The translations under genes were made by a program, and so were the position numbers. DNA of 7,924 bases from positions 1 to 7,924 of the forward strand of contig DMUD01000320.1 in the NCBI GenBank assembly GCA_003476475.1, given 5' to 3'. This stretch comes from Cytophagales bacterium. GTDB taxonomy: Bacteria; Bacteroidota; Bacteroidia; Cytophagales; UBA9547. Below the pieces are notes generated by a model that did not search any database, was not told where the DNA came from, and saw nothing but the letters and a program-made list of their open reading frames with translations. Below are positions 1 through 5,816 of the stretch, piece by piece; the stretch's first letter is position 1; every line of letters starts with the position of its first letter.

Positions 1-771
1 TCCAACCGAGGAGGGTGATGAAGTTGTAATGGTAGGTAAACAAAGGGAGTTTTGGGTTGAAAGCTGGGAATTGTAAAGGTTGGTGATTTCCTGTTGGGTC
101 AACGCTCGGTTCCAAATTCCGATGTCGTCGAGTTGACCTTTGAAAGGGAGTTCGCCAGATATTGGCCTTGCACCTACCGAAACTGGATCATTACTTTCAT
201 TTGATATCGATATGTCTGATATGGAGTCTTGAAGAACACCATTTAAATATATTTTAGCAGTTTTCGAAAGAGAATCAAAAGATAATGAGACATTGTACCA
301 AACTCCTAATGATAATTTATCACTACTAAACACTAGAGAATTGAACTGATTTTGTTCGCCGAAAAGGAAAATATTGGGGCCTCTCAGCTCAAAATTAGTG
401 TATTGGTTAGGATTGTTTATTTTAGATACAATAGCATTACAAGGATTACAAAAACTTGAATTGAAAGCCGAATTACTCCAAACCGAAATTGAGAAACTAC
501 CCGAATTAAAGTTGTCAAGAATATCAATATTATCGTTAACTCCGTCAAAACTGAAAGCTTGGTTTAGATTTCCAAACCTATCTTTAGTCAAAGTTGCCCC
601 ATTTACCGAACCGTGATTGCCATTTCCACTAACATCATCAGCATTGCCGTTGAAAGGCCACCAACCTACCAAACCGTTGCTGGGCACATAAGAAGGTACA
701 TTTTGTGCAAAACTAGCGGTAGCCAAACCTAAAGATGCCACCGCGGCCATGAGTACATTTTTCTTTTTCAT
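1..771 (-). CDS. Secreted LamG/concanavalin A-like domain protein, N-terminal part (runs off left edge)
   Basis: Reading the minus strand from ATG at 771-769 gives 257 uninterrupted codons to the window edge with no stop, so the C-terminus is missing. Residues 1-22 form a classical signal peptide: KKK, a hydrophobic core, then ATASFA with likely cleavage before QN. Residues about 31-235 look like one LamG/concanavalin A-like beta-sandwich. It opens with GLVGWWPFNGNADD, has an SFDG segment near 74-77, a KIYLNG strand near 173-178, and ends with GQLDDIGIWNRALTQQEI. After that a Ser/Thr/Pro-rich linker (TITTSSPSSVG) starts, suggesting further extracellular domains. Such proteins in Bacteroidota are exported and often carry a C-terminal type IX secretion tag, but that part is out of view. 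Ligand and function are unknown; carbohydrate or protein binding is only a family-level guess. The call of a secreted LamG protein is firm. Confidence 0.88.
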   Translation of the reverse strand, partial: MKKKNVLMAAVASLGLATASFAQNVPSYVPSNGLVGWWPFNGNADDVSGNGNHGSVNGATLTKDRFGNLNQAFSFDGVNDNIDILDNFNSGSFSISVWSNSAFNSSFCNPCNAIVSKINNPNQYTNFELRGPNIFLFGEQNQFNSLVFSSDKLSLGVWYNVSLSFDSLSKTAKIYLNGVLQDSISDISISNESNDPVSVGARPISGELPFKGQLDDIGIWNRALTQQEITNLYNSQLSTQNSLCLPTITTSSPSSVG

Positions 772-797
772 AATTTTTGAATTTTTGTTTTACCACT

Positions 798-841
798 CTG
801 TCCCAAAAGCGGTGTTGGTATAAAAAATTAGCGTGGGACAG
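798..841. repeat. 8-bp inverted repeat in the leader of the LamG gene
   Basis: CTGTCCCA at 798-805 is perfectly complementary to TGGGACAG at 834-841, with 28 bases between. The repeat lies 27 bases upstream of the minus-strand LamG start. Its right arm shares base 834 with the left arm of the 826-985 inverted repeat, so the two structures would compete if transcribed. It could also be an operator-like site; nothing distinguishes these options. Confidence 0.45.
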
Positions 842-985
842 TTACAATACTCGTGCCTGAGGGAGTCGAAGCCCTGTACAACAAAGTAAAGCAACGCCCA
901 CGCTTTGCGTGAGCGATTTGCTTTTACTCCCTGTTGTACTTTGAAATTTCGACTTTTCAGGCACAGGTTTTTGCAAACGCTAATT
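826..985. repeat. Outer inverted repeat enclosing the large hairpin
   Basis: AATTAGCGT at 826-834 and ACGCTAATT at 977-985 are perfect 9-bp complements flanking the 853-964 hairpin. Together they give a palindromic unit of about 160 bp. I see no target-site duplication immediately outside it and no transposase gene in the window. A small non-autonomous element is therefore possible but not shown. Confidence 0.5.
853..964. repeat. Long imperfect hairpin (about 112 nt, roughly 40 base pairs)
   Basis: Pairing arms, outside to inside: GTGCCTGA 853-860 with TCAGGCAC 957-964; GTCGAA 865-870 with TTCGAC 948-953; GTACAACA 876-883 with TGTTGTAC 932-939; AGTAAAGCAA 885-894 with 918-928 (one bulged T); CGCCCACGC 895-903 with GCGTGAGCG 907-915 (one C-A mismatch), closing on a TTT loop. 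Internal loops are small (4 against 3, 5 against 8, 1 against 3, 0 against 2). This is far more pairing than chance gives in an intergenic stretch. There is no U-tract after either end, so it is not a standard terminator. Candidate roles are a structured RNA, a leader element of the LamG gene, or a MITE or REP-like repeat. The structure is clear; its role is unknown. Confidence 0.75.
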
Positions 986-1067
986 ATCTTTAAGAAGCCA
1001 TATAGGCTTTCTTTTATTCTATTTCATTCGTTTCCTTTTTGTTTGTTCAAATGTAAGGCTTTTTCTA

Positions 1068-1125
1068 TATGATAAAAAATGTCTTTTATCATACTTGTCT
1101 GCGACAAGCACCGCATTTGTAATGC
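1068..1125. repeat. Three tandem small stem-loops, REP-like
   Basis: Three perfect short hairpins are packed end to end: TATGATAAAA 1068-1077 with TTTTATCATA 1084-1093 (6-base loop); CTTGTC 1094-1099 with GACAAG 1103-1108 (loop TGC); GCATT 1113-1117 with AATGC 1121-1125 (loop TGT). The first two abut exactly and the third follows after 4 bases. This layout resembles repetitive extragenic palindromes, but copy number elsewhere in the genome cannot be judged here. No RAYT-type transposase is present in the window. Confidence 0.5.
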
Positions 1126-1248
1126 AAAAACATTCTGCTCATCTCGTCATTTTCTTTTTGGCAAATATTCTCATTGTGGCTGCGCTTGTCGAAGCAAACC
1201 ATTCAAGCAAATGGAACATAAGCCAATTCATGAATATATATTGTTGTA

Positions 1249-1749
1249 TTATCTGTTTCTATTCCCCAATTCAATTACTTGCAGGTCGGAAATGAGGCCT
1301 TGGTGTATTTTCAGCCTTATAAGGGTACGTACCGTATGGAAACCCTGTATGCCGGCAGCGCCCGGGTTCAGATACAACATATTGTGATGGGTCTTGTCGG
1401 TCACCACCCGCAGTATGTGCGAGTGGCCACAAATAAAAAGTGAAGGTTTTTTCTCGATTATTTTTGCTTTTACATTGCCAGGGTATTTGCCGGGGCTTCC
1501 GCCTATGTGCACCATGTAAACCCGGTGCCCTTCACACTCAAAAAACATTTCTTCGGGAAAAGCGCGCCGCACATCGCCACCATCTATATTTCCGTAAACG
1601 GCTTTAAAAGGCTTAAAAGCTGCCAATTTTTCGGCCACACCAGGGCCTATATCACCGGCATGCCATACCTCGTCACATTGTGCGAAATAGGAAAAAACCT
1701 TGTCGTCCAAATAGCCGTGCGTGTCCGAGATAATTCCAATTTGTTTCAT
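1249..1749 (-). CDS. YfcE/MJ0936-family metallophosphoesterase
   Basis: A 166-residue calcineurin-like phosphoesterase, a normal length for the small YfcE/MJ0936 group, which hydrolyses phosphodiesters using two bound metal ions. All the metal-site blocks are present: SDTHG (D9, H11), WHAGDIG (D33), YGNID (N54), MVHIGG (H81), GHSH (H109, H111), followed by LNPGA at 127-131. It has no signal peptide or membrane segment, so it should be cytoplasmic. I chose ATG at 1749-1747 because MKQIGIISDTHG puts the first beta strand at residue 3, as usual in the family. An in-frame ATG at 1809 would add 20 residues without family resemblance and would use up nearly all of the divergent promoter region. The natural substrate is unknown. 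The gene stands alone, divergent from hppA. Confidence 0.9.
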   Translation of the reverse strand: MKQIGIISDTHGYLDDKVFSYFAQCDEVWHAGDIGPGVAEKLAAFKPFKAVYGNIDGGDVRRAFPEEMFFECEGHRVYMVHIGGSPGKYPGNVKAKIIEKKPSLFICGHSHILRVVTDKTHHNMLYLNPGAAGIQGFHTVRTLIRLKIHQGLISDLQVIELGNRNR

Positions 1750-1827
1750 TTTATCGGTATAAATACGGTTAAAACTTGTACTACAAACAGAAAGTAAATA
1801 AATTCGCAACTTTTAATTGAATAAAAA
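1750..1827. promoter_or_regulatory. Divergent promoter region between phosphoesterase and hppA, with a candidate hppA promoter
   Basis: These 78 A/T-rich bases must hold the promoter of hppA and probably that of the phosphoesterase. On the plus strand, TTG at 1776-1778 and TAAATTCG at 1799-1806 are 20 bases apart. They match the Bacteroidota primary-sigma pattern (TTTG near -33, TAnnTTTG near -7) with one mismatch in the -7 box. Transcription would then begin around 1812-1815, leaving a leader of about 15 bases. No Shine-Dalgarno sequence precedes ATG 1828; the A-rich AATAAAAA fits the phylum. I found no good match for the minus-strand promoter. Confidence 0.35.
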
Positions 1828-3915
1828 ATGGAAATCTACTCAATTTTAATCGTAGCAATTCTTGCTTTTTTCTTTGCATTGACCAAATCGGCTTGGATTA
1901 CCAAGTTGGATTCAGGAGATGATACCATGAAAAAAATAGCAGGGTACATAGCAGAAGGGGCTATTTCATTTCTGCGTGCCGAATACAAGGCCCTGTCGGT
2001 TTTTGTGGTCATTGTGGCCATTATCATTGGCGTATTGGCCGAAGAAGAAACCTCGCACTGGCTTATAGCGGTGGCCTTCCTTATAGGAGCGTCCCTTTCG
2101 GCTACTGCTGGGTATTTGGGCATGAAAATTGCTACTCGTTCCAATGTGCGCACCACACAAGCTGCGCGCTACAGCCTTGCCAAGGCGCTGAACGTATCCT
2201 TTTCAGGAGGATTGGTGATGGGCATCAATGTAGTTTCGTTGGGTATCATCGGTATTATTAGCCTTTTCTTGCTTTTCAACAATGTAGATGTCGTATTTGG
2301 AATGCCAAAATGGGAAATGCACAAAGTACTGGAAGTACTGATAGGTTTTTCGTTAGGTGCTGAAAGTATTGCGCTTTTTGCCCGTGTGGGCGGTGGTATC
2401 TACACCAAAGCGGCCGATGTAGGCGCAGACTTGGTAGGAAAAGTGGAAGCCAACATTCCAGAGGACGACCCTCGTAACCCTGCCGTAATTGCCGACAACG
2501 TAGGCGACAATGTAGGCGATGTGGCTGGAATGGGCGCCGACCTTTTCGGTTCGTATGTCAGTACCATTCTTGCAACAATGGTATTGGGATTGACTGTTAC
2601 CGATATGAACAAGAATTTTTCAGGCATCAACCCGGCAGTACTTCTTCCTATTTTCATCGCGGGCATTGGGTTGGTGTTTTCTATAGTAGGTTCGTTTTTT
2701 GTGCGTATTCCAGACGACAAAGGTAGTCCGCAGAGAGCCTTGAACATAGGAAATTTTGGCGCAGTGGCTTTGACTGCCTTGGCCGCTTATTTCCTTATTC
2801 AATATGCATTCGACCCTACCATTACTATTAAGGGAACAGTGTATGACTCTGTAAATATTTTTTATTCAATCATTATTGGTTTGGCAGTTGGTATTGCCAT
2901 TAGCCTTGTCATAGAGTATTACACTGGCAAAGAATATGGCCCTGTGAAATACATTGCAAGGCAATCGCTTACTGGTGGAGCCACCAACATTATTTCCGGC
3001 TTGAGCATAGGTATGATTTCCACAGCCATTCCTGTGATTATCTTGGTAGCAGGTATTGTGTCTTCTTATTCTATCGCAGGATTATATGGCGTAGCCATTG
3101 CGGCAACTGGCATGATGGCTACCACCGCTATACAATTGGCGATTGACGCTTTCGGCCCTATAGCCGACAATGCTGGAGGTATTGCCGAAATGAGTCATCA
3201 GCCTGCGGAAGTTCGCCAACGCACCGACATATTGGATACTGTGGGCAACACCACCGCTGCCATTGGCAAAGGCTTTGCTATTGCTTCGGCTGCTTTGACA
3301 GCTTTGGCGATGTTCTCAGCCTATATGAACACGACCGAATTAAAAGCCATCGACATTTCAAATGCGAAAGTATTGGGAGGATTGCTCATAGGGGGTATGG
3401 CACCTTTTCTTTTCTCGGCCTATTGCATACGTGCCGTAGGTGATGCGGCCAATAAAATGGTTGAAGAAGTAAGACGCCAATTCCGTGAAATAAAAGGTAT
3501 TATGGAAGGTACTGCCGAGGCAGACTATCAAAAATGTATCGAAATTTCAACTAACGCCGCCTTGAAGCAAATGATTTTGCCCGGAAGCTTGGCTTTTGTA
3601 ATGCCCATTTGCATAGGTTTTATATTTGGAGCCGAATCCTTGGGCGGATTCCTTGCGGGAGTGTTGGTTTCTGGTATTATGATGGCTTTCTTCCAATCGA
3701 ACGCTGGCGGTGCATGGGACAACGCCAAGAAAAAGTTTGAATCGGGCGTGGACATCAACGGACAGATTTATTACAAAGGCTCCGATCCACACAAAGCAGC
3801 CGTAGTAGGCGACACCGTGGGCGACCCTTTCAAAGATACTTCCGGGCCTTCTCTTAATATCCTTATCAAATTGGTATCGATTGTGGCGATGGTCATTGCC
3901 CCTTTGATTGTGTGA
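1828..3915 (+). CDS. hppA: Membrane-integral K+-dependent, probably H+-translocating pyrophosphatase
   Basis: This enzyme hydrolyses cytoplasmic PPi to 2 Pi and pumps ions out across the membrane. Its 695 residues and many hydrophobic segments fit the family. Seen in the sequence: substrate motif DVGADLVGKVE (197-207), the Asp-rich Mg-PPi loop with D213, D214, D223, D227 and D231, ion-gate R186 and D238, and the C-terminal block with D653, D662, D666, D670 and K681. At 473-482, GNTTAAIGKG has Ala477 and Gly480, the signature of K+-dependent enzymes; K+-independent ones have Lys and Thr there. The glutamate of Na+ pumps at D+3 (here Gly241) and that of plant-type H+ pumps at D+7 (here Ser245) are both absent. 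Instead Glu179 lies in GAES on the preceding helix, as I recall for the Flavobacterium johnsoniae-type H+ pump. Proton pumping is therefore inferred. The gene has its own terminator and seems monocistronic. Confidence 0.97.
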   Translation: MEIYSILIVAILAFFFALTKSAWITKLDSGDDTMKKIAGYIAEGAISFLRAEYKALSVFVVIVAIIIGVLAEEETSHWLIAVAFLIGASLSATAGYLGMKIATRSNVRTTQAARYSLAKALNVSFSGGLVMGINVVSLGIIGIISLFLLFNNVDVVFGMPKWEMHKVLEVLIGFSLGAESIALFARVGGGIYTKAADVGADLVGKVEANIPEDDPRNPAVIADNVGDNVGDVAGMGADLFGSYVSTILATMVLGLTVTDMNKNFSGINPAVLLPIFIAGIGLVFSIVGSFFVRIPDDKGSPQRALNIGNFGAVALTALAAYFLIQYAFDPTITIKGTVYDSVNIFYSIIIGLAVGIAISLVIEYYTGKEYGPVKYIARQSLTGGATNIISGLSIGMISTAIPVIILVAGIVSSYSIAGLYGVAIAATGMMATTAIQLAIDAFGPIADNAGGIAEMSHQPAEVRQRTDILDTVGNTTAAIGKGFAIASAALTALAMFSAYMNTTELKAIDISNAKVLGGLLIGGMAPFLFSAYCIRAVGDAANKMVEEVRRQFREIKGIMEGTAEADYQKCIEISTNAALKQMILPGSLAFVMPICIGFIFGAESLGGFLAGVLVSGIMMAFFQSNAGGAWDNAKKKFESGVDINGQIYYKGSDPHKAAVVGDTVGDPFKDTSGPSLNILIKLVSIVAMVIAPLIV

Positions 3916-3932
3916 AATGAAACAAATAATTC

Positions 3933-3962
3933 AAAAAAGCCCCAGCCCTCTGGGGCTTTTTT
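3933..3962 (+). terminator. Intrinsic terminator after hppA
   Basis: AGCCCCAG (3938-3945) pairs with CTGGGGCT (3950-3957) across loop CCCT. A run of A before and T after extends the stem to 3933-3962 and supplies the U-tract. It lies 17 bases after the hppA stop codon. Because of the A-tract it could act in both directions, but no minus-strand gene needs it. It ends only 17 bases before the TTG start of the next gene. Confidence 0.9.
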
Positions 3963-3979
3963 ATTAATTCCTTTTCTGT

Positions 3980-4372
3980 TTGAAAAACGCGTACCTCAAA
4001 ATCTTGATTTATACCATTGTCTTGGCGATAGCTACCAAGATTGCAGCAACTATTTTTTTACTTGCTATATCTACCATTGCTTGGGCAAGTTTAGCATTTT
4101 ACAGCCTGTTGACAATGGGTATCCACGCCATAGTTTCCCCAAGTTTGCAATCAAAAAAACAACAATTCATAGTTGTCTTCATGGGTACGCTAGGCATTCG
4201 AATGTTTTTTAGTATTGCTTTTCTGCTTTTGTATTTATTTTTTTCAAGCAAAATCGAAATATCCTTCATTTTGTACTATTTATTGGGCTATTTATTTTTC
4301 GTTGGATTTGAAATTTACCTTTTACTTTCTAACTTGCGACCCGATTTAAAAAAGGGAATAAATAAAGAGTGA
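3980..4372 (+). CDS. Small four-helix membrane protein at the head of the ATP synthase operon (AtpI-position protein)
   Basis: A 130-residue protein, strongly hydrophobic, with about four predicted membrane helices (roughly 6-30, 34-52, 63-88 and 93-117) and a basic C-terminal tail ending in KKGINKE. It sits directly before atpB and overlaps it by four bases (stop TGA within GTGA), so the two are translationally coupled. Many Bacteroidota have an unnamed membrane protein of this size before atpB, with similar NLR-containing ends. By position it may correspond to AtpI, which helps c-ring assembly or ion supply, but I see no motif that proves this. The usual AtpZ-like gene before it is absent. 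No ATG exists in the open part of the frame upstream, which is closed by TAA at 3965. TTG at 3980 gives the longest product; TTG at 4004 or 4022 are alternatives, the latter shortening helix 1. The gene is probably real; its function is uncertain. Confidence 0.75.
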   Translation: MKNAYLKILIYTIVLAIATKIAATIFLLAISTIAWASLAFYSLLTMGIHAIVSPSLQSKKQQFIVVFMGTLGIRMFFSIAFLLLYLFFSSKIEISFILYYLLGYLFFVGFEIYLLLSNLRPDLKKGINKE

Positions 4373-5430
4373 AAGCTATCTTTTTAAACATTTTTTCGAA
4401 ATTACTAGTCGCCTTCTTTATTGGTGCATTCCAGTTTTCTACGAGTTACGCCACGGGCGAATCTCATAAAGAAGATTCTAAATTCAATGCGGGAGAGATG
4501 ATTATCCACCACATTGTAGATGCTCATGAATGGCACATTGCAGAATTTGGACATACACACATTATTGTGCCTCTCCCCGTCATTTTGTATAACCAAGGTC
4601 ATTTTACATTTTTCCTTTCCAACAAAATGGAAAATGCAGGAGATGGTGTGAAAAAATACGGTCATTTCCACTATTCTCACGGACACTTTACTGCTGAAGA
4701 TGGCTCGTCAGTGTACGATTTTTCTATTACCAAAAATACCGCAGCCATGTTGATAAGTGTGGCTATTCTATTAATGATTTTTCTAAGTATAGCTGTTGCA
4801 TACAAGAAAAACGTGGGCAAGGCTCCTAAAGGTATTCAGTCTTTACTTGAACCCATTATTCTATTCATTCGCGACGAAATTGCGAAGGCTTCAATTGGCG
4901 AAAAATACGAGCGCTACATGCCTTTTCTACTTACCGTTTTCTTCTTCATTTGGGTAAACAATCTAATGGGCTTAATTCCCATTTTTCCGGGTGGGGCTAA
5001 TGTAACAGGTAGTATCTCCATCACATTAGTACTGGCGCTATTTACTTTTCTTATCACTACATTTAGCGGAAACAAAACCTATTGGTCTCACATTTTCCTT
5101 CCCGATGTTCCAAAAGGTTTGTATCCTTTACTAATTCCAATCGAATTGATTGGTGTCTTTTTGAAGCCTTTTGTACTAATGGTTCGTCTTTTCGCAAACA
5201 TTACGGCTGGTCACATTATTATTCTTGGTTTCTTCAGCCTTATCTTTATTTTTGGCGAAATGAATACTGGCTTGGGATATGGTGTTTCTGTCTTTTCCGT
5301 AGCTTTTACATTGTTCATGAGTTTCCTTGAGTTGTTGGTAGCTTTTCTTCAAGCCTATGTATTTACTCTGCTCTCGGCATTGTATTTCGGTTCGGCAGTA
5401 GAAGAGCATCATCACGACAAACATCATTAA
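4369..5430 (+). CDS. atpB: F0F1 ATP synthase subunit a
   Basis: Subunit a forms the two proton half-channels beside the c-ring. The start is GTG at 4369, overlapping the previous stop. At 353 residues it is about 80 longer than the E. coli protein because of its N-terminus: a signal-like segment (1-28, ending SYA) followed by a non-membrane domain to about residue 122. That domain contains HHIVDAHEWH (47-56), GHTH (61-64), the LPVILY block (69-74) and GHFHYSHGH (98-106), typical of Bacteroidota AtpB. Membrane helices follow from about 125 to 343. The essential arginine is R273 in VRLFANITAGH, with H282 at the position of E. coli Glu219; E321 and Q328 lie in the last helix pair (FLELLVAFLQAYVFTLL). 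The C-terminus is HHHDKHH. The histidine-rich portion may bind metal or sense pH, which is inference only. Confidence 0.97.
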   Translation: MKAIFLNIFSKLLVAFFIGAFQFSTSYATGESHKEDSKFNAGEMIIHHIVDAHEWHIAEFGHTHIIVPLPVILYNQGHFTFFLSNKMENAGDGVKKYGHFHYSHGHFTAEDGSSVYDFSITKNTAAMLISVAILLMIFLSIAVAYKKNVGKAPKGIQSLLEPIILFIRDEIAKASIGEKYERYMPFLLTVFFFIWVNNLMGLIPIFPGGANVTGSISITLVLALFTFLITTFSGNKTYWSHIFLPDVPKGLYPLLIPIELIGVFLKPFVLMVRLFANITAGHIIILGFFSLIFIFGEMNTGLGYGVSVFSVAFTLFMSFLELLVAFLQAYVFTLLSALYFGSAVEEHHHDKHH

Positions 5431-5492
5431 AATGCAAATCAACTTAGTTCCTTAATTATAAATTTAAATTACCCTTAATTCAATCTACTATT
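5431..5492 (+). promoter_or_regulatory. A/T-rich leader before atpE
   Basis: The 62-base gap between atpB and atpE is the longest one before atpE's neighbours on the upstream side, and it is very A/T-rich. It includes the palindrome AATTTAAATT at 5461-5470. I see no Shine-Dalgarno sequence and no match to the phylum's promoter pattern. An unstructured A/U-rich leader would favour high translation of the c subunit, which is needed in many copies per enzyme. This role is inferred by analogy with the atpE leader of E. coli, not shown. Confidence 0.3.
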
Positions 5493-5750
5493 ATGGCAAT
5501 CTTCAATTTACTATTAGACGCGGCAGTTCCAGGTATGGCCTATTTTGGAGCTGGTATAGGTGCAGGTATTGCTGCTTTGGCTGCTGGTGTTGGTATCGGT
5601 CGCATAGGTGGTACTGCTCTTGAGTCTATCGCAAGACAACCTGAAGCAACTGACGACATTCGTGCAAACATGATTGTTGCATCTGCTCTCATCGAAGGCG
5701 CTGCTTTCTTCGGTATCGTGGTTTGTCTTTTGATTGTTTTCTTGAAGTAA
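5493..5750 (+). CDS. atpE: F0F1 ATP synthase subunit c
   Basis: An 85-residue two-helix hairpin that oligomerises into the rotating c-ring. Helix 1 (about 13-38) carries the glycine repeats GAGIGAGIAALAAGVGIG that pack the ring. The polar loop at 44-50 has the conserved RQP (48-50), which contacts gamma and epsilon. Helix 2 (about 57-84) holds the ion-binding carboxylate Glu68 in ALIEGAAFFG. Residues after the Glu are G69 and A70 rather than the Ser/Thr of Na+-binding c subunits, and no Gln ligand is present at the corresponding place in helix 1. A proton-translocating ring is therefore expected. It is separated from atpF by a terminator-like hairpin. Confidence 0.97.
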   Translation: MAIFNLLLDAAVPGMAYFGAGIGAGIAALAAGVGIGRIGGTALESIARQPEATDDIRANMIVASALIEGAAFFGIVVCLLIVFLK

Positions 5751-5757
5751 TTTTCTT

Positions 5758-5791
5758 AAACAGGGTGCTGTTCAGTACGCACCCTGTTTTT
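5758..5791 (+). terminator. Terminator-like hairpin between atpE and atpF (probable attenuator or mRNA-stabilising element)
   Basis: AAACAGGGTGC (5758-5768) is perfectly complementary to GCACCCTGTTT (5779-5789), an 11-bp stem with a 10-base loop. It is followed by TTTTTCTTTTTT. It begins 7 bases after the atpE stop and ends 25 or so bases before the atpF start. It has every mark of an intrinsic terminator yet lies within the operon, so partial read-through is likely. It could also protect the 3' end of the atpE message. Either would raise c over b, delta and alpha. Confidence 0.75.
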
Positions 5792-5816
5792 CTTTTTTCA
5801 CTCTAAGTTATTTACC

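Larger units (their letters stand above)
772..1248. other. Gene-free intergenic region rich in inverted repeats
   Basis: This stretch of about 480 bases separates two minus-strand genes and holds no convincing coding sequence. It contains, from left to right, an 8-bp inverted repeat (798-805 with 834-841), a 9-bp inverted repeat (826-834 with 977-985) enclosing a large imperfect hairpin (853-964), a T-rich tract (about 1009-1065), and three tandem small stem-loops (1068-1093, 1094-1108, 1113-1125). Smaller palindromes lie at 1199-1214 and 1226-1235. It would include the 5' leader of the LamG gene and the 3' region of the phosphoesterase gene, both on the minus strand. I see no clear U-tailed terminator for the phosphoesterase gene. 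Confidence 0.7.

Noticed and set aside
374..616. 80-residue plus-strand open frame
   Set aside because: It lies wholly antisense to the LamG coding region, which has a signal peptide and family motifs; the plus-strand product shows none.
853..964. Possible tRNA or tmRNA-like gene on the minus strand: 7-8 bp acceptor-like stem (GTGCCTGA with TCAGGCAC) and a TTCGACTCC stretch resembling a T-arm
   Set aside because: There is a C-C mismatch where the T-arm stem should close, no D-arm or GG in a D-loop, no recognisable anticodon arm, and no CCA end. The whole segment instead folds as one long hairpin.
826..985. Insertion sequence or MITE with terminal inverted repeats
   Set aside because: The 9-bp arms are real, but I see no target-site duplication, no transposase and no second copy in the window, so it is listed only as an inverted repeat.
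1079..1387. Plus-strand open frames starting at 1079 and 1095 (102 and 66 residues)
   Set aside because: They begin within or beside the tandem hairpins, end antisense to the phosphoesterase gene, and their products show no known domain or convincing composition.
1750..1809. Longer phosphoesterase starting at ATG 1809
   Set aside because: The extra 20 residues do not fit the family, which starts just before the SDTHG strand, and the extension would cover nearly all of the divergent promoter region.
1836..3792. Several minus-strand open frames inside hppA
   Set aside because: All are shadows of a fully supported pyrophosphatase gene and have no motifs of their own.
5082..5442. Open frames in other registers within atpB (plus-strand 82 residues, minus-strand 88 residues)
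   Set aside because: They overlap the conserved membrane core of subunit a and look like frame shadows.
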